Shown: one piece after another, positions 57,052-64,000 of the stretch | Layout: each line of letters starts with the position of its first letter | Position numbering within the stretch: position 1 is the first letter of the stretch | NCBI GenBank assembly: GCA_033064195.1 | Contig: JARBJD010000087.1 | Location: 186,001 to 250,000, forward strand | DNA length: 64,000 bases | From: Blattamonas nauphoetae | Taxonomy: Eukaryota > Preaxostyla > Oxymonadida | Direction: 5' to 3' | The notes under the pieces: generated by a model | Database searches by the model: none | What the model was told of the DNA's origin: nothing | The model's input: only the letters and a program-made list of their open reading frames with translations | Position numbers and translations under genes: made by a program

Positions 57052-59194
57052 ATGTTTTTCAGTTCAAATCGAGAAAGCAGATTTTTAGAGGATGATTTGT
57101 CAAATCAACCGTTCTCTCTGCGAAACAAGCCAGAAGTGACAGCACTGAGACATGGCCGTCGTGCTGACATTTTAATGGTCAACCAGGCCGATCAAGACGA
57201 TGATTCAATTAGTCCCAGCGAAGTTTCCTGCTTATTTTGTCTTCTTATCTCATCTTTTTGAAGAGAGAACAAATTCAACTGAATTGCCAACAGTTGTCTG
57301 ATTCAAGCAATCCTGATACAGCATCCTCAATTTCAAATCTTCATTCACTCATCCATTCAGGTTTTCAGCTCATTTTTGTCATTCAAATCAATCAACTCCA
57401 GCTGTGTCTTCGCACAGAAAACTTATAAATCTATGCACTGAATTAACCTCACATGATGGATTCAATATTGTTCTCAACACTCTTACCAGTTCTCCTTCCC
57501 GGGCCATACAGGTTTATTTCTCGCTCTGTCTTCATCTTGTCAAGCTGACATCCATGCACACTCTTATCAATATCTGTATTCTCCTCCTTCTTTTTGAAGA
57601 TCTTAGCTGCTTGTCCGAATCTTTGTGACTATCCGGTCACTCACCCCAGCATTATTCCGACGATCGCCAAATATTTAGCCGATCCCGACATCGAAATTGC
57701 CTGCAATGTACGCTCCTCAGTTGCGGTTCATTCTTCTCTCCAGGCCACGTGGATCCTTGCAAACTTCTCAGCCATCAGTCACTCCTCCCGAGACCTTGTC
57801 AACTCATTCCGCCTGCATCAGGTCATCTACGACCTGTACAAGCACCATGAGAGCGGCGAAAAGAGCCAGTTTCGGCGGATCTTCCTCTTTGCTATCTGCT
57901 CCATGCTCATCGACCAGCGGCGCCCTCCCCTCGTGCGGAACGGGATGTTGCCCGCAAACGATTTGGAATACGAGGAGGACCAGCAGATCCAGAACGAGCT
58001 GAAGAGGCTGGGGATGTCGAAGGGCGACGAAAGGCAATGCGTGTTGGTGGGCGAGGTGGGGAAGGACCAGATGTGGGATGAGGGTGTGCGGTCGTACCTG
58101 CAGAAGGAGGACTTGGTGTTTGTGTCGCGCTACGGGGCAGCGCTTGCGGAGATCGAGAGCAAGCTGCAGGACAGATACGTCGAGACCAGCAGTTACACCG
58201 AAGCGTACGCGCGCGAGCTGCTTGCGGAGAGCGTGTCCAACGGGGCATTGGAGGCCGACATGGAAATGCTCGACAAGTTCCAGTCCATCCTCTACACCCG
58301 CCTTTACGGCTTCCACGTCCTCCCCGACCTGGTCGCCCTGCTCGACTCGAACGATCCGGAAGTTGTGCAGGACGCCTCGTCGGTTCTCTCGTCGATCTTC
58401 CTGCACAACCCGAAGGCTGTCCAGCGATGCTTGCTGAGGCTGAGTCCTGAAACATTGATGCAGCAAGCCAGGAACCAGCACGAGATTGTGCGTCTCCCCG
58501 TCCTCTCGATGATCGGCGCCATTGTCATGTCGTCGCCGGAGCTCAGCGAGCGACTGGTCCGCGAGAACCTCCTCGCCTACCTCTACCCGATGCTGAAGCG
58601 GGGCCGCATTCGCTTCTCGGTGGAAGCAGCGTGGATCGTCTCTCACATCGCACACGGCACGGAATACTGTGTTTGGTCTTCATCTTCCTCTCACTCTTCT
58701 TCTTCATCTCGCTCTTCCAGGTCGATGCTGTCTTTGCCATCGCTCCGCCGTCTGACCTGTGTCAGATGCTGAAGGGCGATGAGAATCGTGTCGTTGTGCA
58801 GGTTGCCCACCTCTTCATCTCTCTCTTTGAGAACGCCCACACCGACGCCCAGCGGAGAGATCTCCTCGAATCCGGCATTGCCTCCACTCTCCTCGTCAAG
58901 CTGAAGACCACCTCGCGGACGTCGCTCCTGATTGTCCTCCTCGAGCTGACACGAGCAGCTCTGGAACTGGGAGCCTCAGACTCGCGCATTGCGTACAATC
59001 AGGGGTTCTCCAAGCCGAACTACATTCAGAACAAGATGGACTTCTTTAACGGCCCCCAAGTCCTTCAGACTCTGCTCCACCACTCGTCGCCCATCGTCAG
59101 AACCGCATCGCACTCACTCCTGGAGGAGTTCTTTCAAAGCACTGTGATTGGAGGGATTGTGGAGCAAGAGGCTGAAATGTTTCTAGATCGGTGA
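57052..59194 (+). CDS. Divergent importin-alpha-like ARM-repeat protein
   Basis: This is probably a nuclear import adaptor. ATG 57052 opens MFFSSNRESRFLEDDLSNQP and an IBB-like basic segment, RNKPEVTALRHGRRADILM. Introns near 57225-57264, 57360-57400, 57510-57598, 57709-57744 and 58670-58721 build a solenoid. ARM-like pieces include AVSSHRKLINLCTELTSHD, CNATWILANFSAISHSSRDL, FHVLPDLVALLDSNDPEVVQ and RFSVEAAWIVSHIAHGTE. In typical importin alpha each NLS-binding ARM has a Trp-Asn pair; here the Trp is kept twice but the Asn context is altered. A charged insertion, LEYEEDQQIQNELKRLGMSK, and a long middle region are unusual. A different ARM protein remains possible. Confidence 0.7.
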
Positions 59195-59418
59195 CGTTCT
59201 CTCTCTCCTCCCCCTTTTCAAAATACCTCCATTTTTCTTTCTTTTCTCTCTCACGAAAGCCTTGCGATATCTCCCTCTTGTTTTTCACGTTTCACTTATT
59301 TCTCTCATAATTGAAGCTACCTCTTCAATATTTTCTCATTTTCAAGTTGTCGTCTTGAGAACCACAAGCTATTTTTTGAGTTCATTCACAGTTTAGAATA
59401 ACTCATACACCAAAACTA

Positions 59419-60855
59419 ATGCCTCCAAAGCCACAAAATGCTCCTAAAAAGCAGTCTGTTCGACCAGAAGATCAAAATTCTGTTTCTCTAGCAACCATCT
59501 CACATTCACTCTTCAGCAAGTCACGCCAATTCTTATCGCCTCCACTCATCCAAAACATAAAACAACATTCCTACCAAAATCCATCAAACTTGTGCTTTGC
59601 AAATTCAACGATTCAACTCCTTTTTAGCTGTCCTCCCTTCGTAAAACTCCTCTGTTCACTACGTCAAGAAAATTTTCCTTCCTACGACAAATTTCCTCAT
59701 ACCAAAGCATGGATTACTCTTTTAGACTATCTCAATCCAATAATTCCACCTCAGCGAACCGAGAAGTTTCCGATCCCTGACGTTGATTCACCGATCAATC
59801 CCAACCAACTCAAAGGTGGGATCCTCGTTCCTACCCCAATATATCCAATTATCACACTATTCAGAAACTTACGTAATCCTCCAACAACTCCAATTCTACA
59901 GAATCCACGTCCAGGGCCACAAGAAGATGCAGCAGAGTTTTTGTCGTTCTGCCTGAATGGACTGGAGGAAGAGCTTCGACTTCAAACTCCAAAAAGTTTC
60001 ATCCTTTCGATTCTCATTATTCTTCCTGATTTTTAAGAACAAAACTCAACTCCAAAGACAAAATCGGATGATGAAGGTTGGAGTGTAGCGCTGAGTGGAG
60101 GAAGCAAGCGAAAGAACAGAACAAAGACCGCCGCTCAAGTCTCTGTCCAAAGTGAGTACGACAGCTTGATTTCAATGCTATTTGCGGGTGAAGTTGCGTC
60201 TCTCGTCGAAAAGAAGGAAGGCATCGAAGTGGACGACGGAAACGGGAGCAGATTTGAGATCAGCGACGGCACAACAAGCCAAGTGACTGTGCAGCGCTTT
60301 CTGGAGCTGCATGTCGACATTGGGACAGGAATCGACGACGTCGAGTCGGGGCTTGACGCTTTGTGGTCAAAATCCAGCATCGACACGACGGCCGAGTCCT
60401 TCAGCACGATCCCCCTTTCGCAGACGCTCTCCCTCCACGCGCTGCCTCCTGTTCTGATCCTCCACCTCAAACGGTTCAAAGTCCGCCAGTCGTTTTCCAA
60501 TCCGTCCCACTTCGAGTTTGCGAAGGAGCAGGCCTTCGTCTCGTTCCCGCCAGTGCTGTCGCTCTCGTCCCGAAGTGGACTGTCCTCGTCATACAGCACA
60601 GGACGGCAGCCACACTATGCAGAGGCGTCGTACACCCTCTTTGCTGTGGTCGAGCATGTCGGGGCGACACTCGAGGGCGGCCACTACACCACCTTCGTCC
60701 GCCGTGCTCTGGTCCCACAGCCGTCCGGCCCTCGGGATTCTGTGTGGGTGCATTGCGATGACAGCAAGGTCCGGTTCGTTCAAACAGATGAGGTGCTCCA
60801 ACGGAAGGCGTACATCCTTCTTTATGTCATGACATCACTTCCTCGGTCGAAATGA
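59419..60855 (+). CDS. USP10: Ubiquitin-specific protease, USP10/Ubp3-like
   Basis: This cysteine protease removes ubiquitin from proteins. ATG 59419 begins MPPKPQNAPKKQS. The Cys box is QNPSNLCFANSTIQLLFSCP with the nucleophile in LCFANS. GPQEDAAEFLSFCLNGLEEE is the QED box. An intron of type GTTTCATCC...TTTTTAAG near 60036 joins QTPK to KQNSTPKTKSDDEGWSVAL, a segment aligning with DEWEQVG in USP10. The His box is EGGHYTTFVRR, and WVHCDDSKVRFVQ supplies the last catalytic Asp/Ser position. LPPVLILHLKRF is the usual core strand. All catalytic parts are present. The N-terminal domain is shorter than in human USP10. The 5' half is AT-rich and the 3' half GC-rich. Confidence 0.88.
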
Positions 60856-61000
60856 AACATCACATTCGGAAGGAAAGAATAACATGTCATCTTGAGGTTA
60901 TTTGCCCTGATTTGGCATCACTCACATGAAAAAAGAGATTGGGCAACGTTTTGTTTGCGATCACTGAGCAATTGAGTGAGAGGACCATTATTACTTTCTT

Positions 61001-62169
61001 ATGAAAACTCCTGAAGAAACAATAGTTCCAACCGGTCTCCACTAATTCTCACCTTCATAAACCTGTTTCATCAACATTTTCTTGCTCATCTTCTCATTTT
61101 ATTTGCTTTAGAAACTGAAAAGCCAAAGAAAGAGCGAAAATACAACATCGATTGTCTTCGCGTTTTTTCATGCTTCCTCGTCATTATCGTTCATGCTGGG
61201 GAGTCTTATTACATGTGTCCCGAGTATGCTCTCTGTGATGCCCCTTCATCAATTTGGGGCAGCGTCTATGCCGCCTGGGCTCGAGCATGTGTTCCACTGT
61301 TTGTCATGGTGACTGGGTACTTCGTTCTGCCTGTCAGAGAACCTACATCTACTTTTGTGAAAAAGCGCTTTTCGAGAATCATTATTCCATTCTTCATCTG
61401 GCTCTTCGTATATGCACTCTACAACTTTCTCCTCAACAAACTCTCTCTCAATCAGTTTATTCAAGCATTACTACGAATCCCAATCAATTATGGTGTTGAT
61501 GTTGGCCATTTATGGTATATCTATATGTCTTTTGGCCTTGACCTCATCTTCCCGATCATCACGCCATGGATCAGATCTGCCACAAAGAAAGACTTCCACT
61601 ATCTGCTCTCAATCTGGTTTTCAACTTTGTTTTTCCCATATATTCGCATCTTGTTTCCGACACTCTTCGGACAATCTTATTGGAACAACTACAATACATT
61701 CTACTATTTTGAAGGATTTATTGGCTATGCTGTGCTAGGACAGTACTTCAGAAGATTTCACACCGAGAAAGGAAAATGGGACACAGTCATTGGACTTTTT
61801 TGCATCCTCGTTGGGGGAGGATCAACAACAGCCATCACCATTCACCTCATACGTTCAGGATGCAATACCGTTGATTTGGAACTCCCGTTTTGCTTTACAT
61901 CCATAAATGTTGCTCTGATCACATTTGGCATCTTTCTTCTGTTCAACAACCTCAAAGCACAGCCTTCGAAATCAATGGCGAAAATTGTGTCTAAATTCTC
62001 AGAAATGAGCTTTGGAATATACTTGTCACATATGCTTATCATGAACACGCTTCATCCCATTATTCAACCCATCTCCCTTTCCCCAGGAATCAAGATTCCA
62101 TTGCTCGCTGTTTCCTCGTTCTTCTGCACATTCATCTTGGTTTGGGGGCTTTCATTCGGCAAGTGTTGA
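61001..62169 (+). CDS. Acyltransferase-3 family membrane protein, bacterial type
   Basis: This is an integral membrane O-acyltransferase of the WecH/OafA-like group, which acetylates sugars. A two-exon model is supported: ATG 61001 gives MKTPEETIVPT, and an intron 61035-61111 (77 nt, acceptor TGCTTTAG) joins ETEKPKKERKYNIDCLRVFS. Family hallmarks are DCLRVFSCFLVIIVHAGESY (with the active-site His), ARACVPLFVMVTGYF, KKRFSRIIIPFFIW, GHLWYIYMSFGLDLIFPI and SFGIYLSHMLIMNTLHP. About ten membrane segments. The C-terminus, LVWGLSFGKC, stops at TGA where the family usually runs a few residues further. Members are mostly bacterial, so lateral transfer is likely. AT-rich, without the 3' GC rise of its neighbours. 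Confidence 0.88.
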
Positions 62170-62465
62170 CTTGGTGGGCCACATGTGATCGAGGTGTGTC
62201 TTGTCGTTTGTTTCAACTATCCCGTCCTCTCATCACAATAGGTCCACTATAGTGATGAGAACGCCTGATTGCCGAAATATTGATCATAGTGTCGTGATCG
62301 TCGCAACGAATTCCACACTCGGTTGATCCTGACTGTTGAGGGCGATTGGTGAACACTATCACTTCACCTTTTCGATTTCTCGGTTCATTTTACCCTTTTA
62401 TCTGTCATTTCATCATAATTGTTCACTAAATTTTGTTTGATCATGGTTTGTGGTGAAGCGTCACA
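62170..62465. other. Intergenic with 9-bp inverted repeat
   Basis: There is no gene in this spacer. It holds an exact inverted repeat TCTCATCAC (62228-62236) and GTGATGAGA (62252-62260) around a 15-base loop. It could be a 3'-end hairpin of the acyltransferase transcript or part of an end of the neighbouring mobile element; nothing decides between them. Confidence 0.45.
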
Positions 62466-63755
62466 ATGAAACAGCGCAACCAACAAAACACCCAAATTCA
62501 GATCACGCTCGACGCTTGTATTAGTACTCATTTTATTCACAATTTTTCACAGACCATCAACATTCACGACGACATCGAATTAATGAAGGCGATAGAAGAC
62601 AACACTTCGCCTAGTTGTGAAAACCAGGTCCGAAAGTCAAAAAAATCGACAAAAATTAGTTGCCTTCTTTTTCTTTTCATTCGTTTTTCATCAGCACCAT
62701 CCATCATCGATACACTGGACGATGACGATGTCGATTTCCTCCTCGCTTCTCCTAGTCTCACACAACAATCCATTCCTCTTCCCTCACAATCTGAGATGGT
62801 CACAATTCACAACAGAACGTCAGAAATCCGTCTCCTCGAAACAACCAAAAAGGACTTACATCACAAGCTCGTGGAACAGGGTAAAACAAGTATGTCATAT
62901 TCTTCCTTTTGTAAGAAAACCAAAAAAATACTTCAAAAACCAAAGAAAAGAACAGACCTCTGCTCCATTTGTGAGCGGGGGAAATATCTGTTAAAAAAAC
63001 AAGAAACACTAAAAGCAACACACAAGAAACTAAATCAAAAAGAAGAAAATGAATTGAAAACAATTGAAAAGCACAAAAAATAGCAGAAACACAAAGAAAC
63101 TTTTACAATACTTCCACTTCATCCATCGACGATGACTCTTTAGTCATCGTCATGGACTTTAAAGAAAATTGGCACTTGCCACTCTCAAACACCCAAATTG
63201 GTCATGATTTTTTATTCCCAGGTTTCAGTTTCTCATTTGTGCATTACTTGTTTCACTTCACAACATTCTGTCATTACCAAAACACATCACAATTTCATAT
63301 CACCCGTGCTTTCGCACGACCATCGTTTTGTTCAAGAATGTCTTTCCACTTTATTTGCACTTCCTTCATATCATTCCAAATCACATGTCACTGTATTTTC
63401 GGACACTGGTCCACATTTTCGGAACCAGTTTGTCCTTGGTTTCTTTTTATCTTCATTAAACCCTCTTTTTTCAGAGAAGAGGGTATGTTACTCTTTCTTC
63501 GCCGAGCAACACGGCAAAAATTGTTGCGACTCCGAGTTCGGAGTCCTTTCCACTTTCGTTTCTAATCATCTCACAACCCCCATCCGCTCCTCGGATGAAC
63601 TTTTCACTTTCTTTGATAGTCACACTGACTCTCTGAATTCATCAGAGAGAAACACCGTCCACTCTTTTCACAAGTTTGTATTTTTTTCATATATTTCATA
63701 TTTCTCCATTTTAGACATGAGGTCTTTCCCGATGACCATAGTTACTTTCGAGTAA
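62466..63755 (+). mobile_element. Decayed DDE-transposase-like DNA transposon
   Basis: The pieces of one transposase-like protein lie in order but in different frames. A zinc-binding part reads KPKKRTDLCSICERG near 62940. The segment LVIVMDFKENWHLPLSNTQI (near 63140-63200) carries a first catalytic Asp. HVTVFSDTGPHFRNQF (near 63380) carries the second Asp, and SFFAEQHGKNCCDSEFGVLS (near 63500) the likely third acidic residue. This order (CxxC, MDFKEN, SDxGPHFRN, HGKxxCDxxFG) recurs in a eukaryotic transposase-like family whose superfamily I cannot name. The coding part is split over at least three frames, one switch near 63210 and an in-frame stop at 63081-63083, so it is not active. I could not find terminal inverted repeats or a target duplication. 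No LTR or capsid-type part is seen. Confidence 0.65.
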
Positions 63756-64000
63756 CAATTACAAGAATGAAGGATTATTTAGGGTTTTTACGAAAGGGTG
63801 CCTCCCTTACAGGGCACCTGTTTGCGTTAATTTCTCATCATTTTCATATCTTCTCGAATATTCTCAGAAGAGAGGCAGAGACAACAGAGTGAGAAAGATT
63901 TTCGAGAAGGAGGAGGTGGAAAGAGAGGAGGAGCGCGGATTGAGTTCAGAATTGGGTGACAAAACTTCATTTCGCTTTTCATTTTTAAATACTGTTACAA
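63756..64000. other. Right edge, no gene seen, short inverted repeat
   Basis: The spacer has small overlapping inverted repeats: AAGGG/CCCTT (63794-63808) and GGTGCC/GGCACC (63797-63818). They may mark the 3' end of the transposon-like unit or simply be a transcript hairpin. The rest is purine-rich from 63870 on, without an open frame of note. Confidence 0.35.

Noticed and set aside
1-64000. Alternative genetic code, as in some oxymonads where TAA and TAG encode Gln
   Set aside because: Well-defined genes here end in TAA (AAMP, CobA), TAG (syntaxin) and TGA (kinase, BIVM) exactly where family alignments end, so the standard code holds.
1-64000. tRNA, rRNA, CRISPR, telomere repeats and LTR-type elements
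   Set aside because: I scanned the spacers for tRNA T-arm and anticodon patterns, regular repeat-spacer arrays, short terminal repeats and long direct repeats and saw none. Short matches to a T-arm-like string fall within coding sequence.

Overview
This window looks like nuclear DNA from an anaerobic flagellate protist, most likely a metamonad and plausibly an oxymonad (Preaxostyla). The reasons are inferential. Genes are dense, standard-code (TGA, TAA and TAG all end genes) and rich in spliceosomal introns of mostly 28-60 nt. There is a clostridial-type 2[4Fe-4S] ferredoxin. Several genes belong to a flagellar and basal-body set: SF-assemblin/beta-giardin, CEP131 and katanin p80. Two genes are bacterial in type: a CobA-like corrinoid adenosyltransferase and an acyltransferase-3 membrane protein. 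I saw no mitochondrial, viral or rRNA/tRNA genes.

Layout. 1-9.6 kb: a possible partial gene leaving the left edge, an unknown disordered protein, SF-assemblin, a probable myristoylated TKL-type pseudokinase, NOP2 rRNA methyltransferase and a PHO80-type cyclin. 9.8-16.4 kb: an AAAP amino-acid transporter and an ABCC transporter. 16.6-26.4 kb: a charged coiled-coil protein, WRAP53/TCAB1 head to head with AAMP/Sqt1, and a coiled-coil protein with a long disordered tail. 26.8-35.5 kb: a small membrane protein nearly abutting a protein with RRM-like repeats, coiled coil and SH3-like domain, then TFIIA large subunit, an unknown helical protein and syntaxin 16. 35.6-44.7 kb: BIVM with a huge disordered N-terminus, CobA, a PB1 protein, and a protein with repeated F-x-P-x-(I/L) motifs. 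44.8-53.4 kb: a secreted S9 peptidase, ferredoxin, CEP131, an unknown protein and katanin p80. 53.6-62.2 kb: three unknown proteins, a divergent importin alpha, USP10 and the acyltransferase. 62.5-63.8 kb: a decayed DDE-transposase-like element.

The genes do not form a pathway or operon. They are housekeeping, cytoskeletal and transport genes packed with short spacers and several tight divergent pairs. Gene models below come from joining reading frames across GT-AG introns where the joined protein matches a known family. Exon edges are firm where stated and provisional elsewhere. Two window-wide patterns stand out: a tight cluster of introns at 28-30 nt, and a tendency for genes to start AT-rich with introns and end GC-rich with few.
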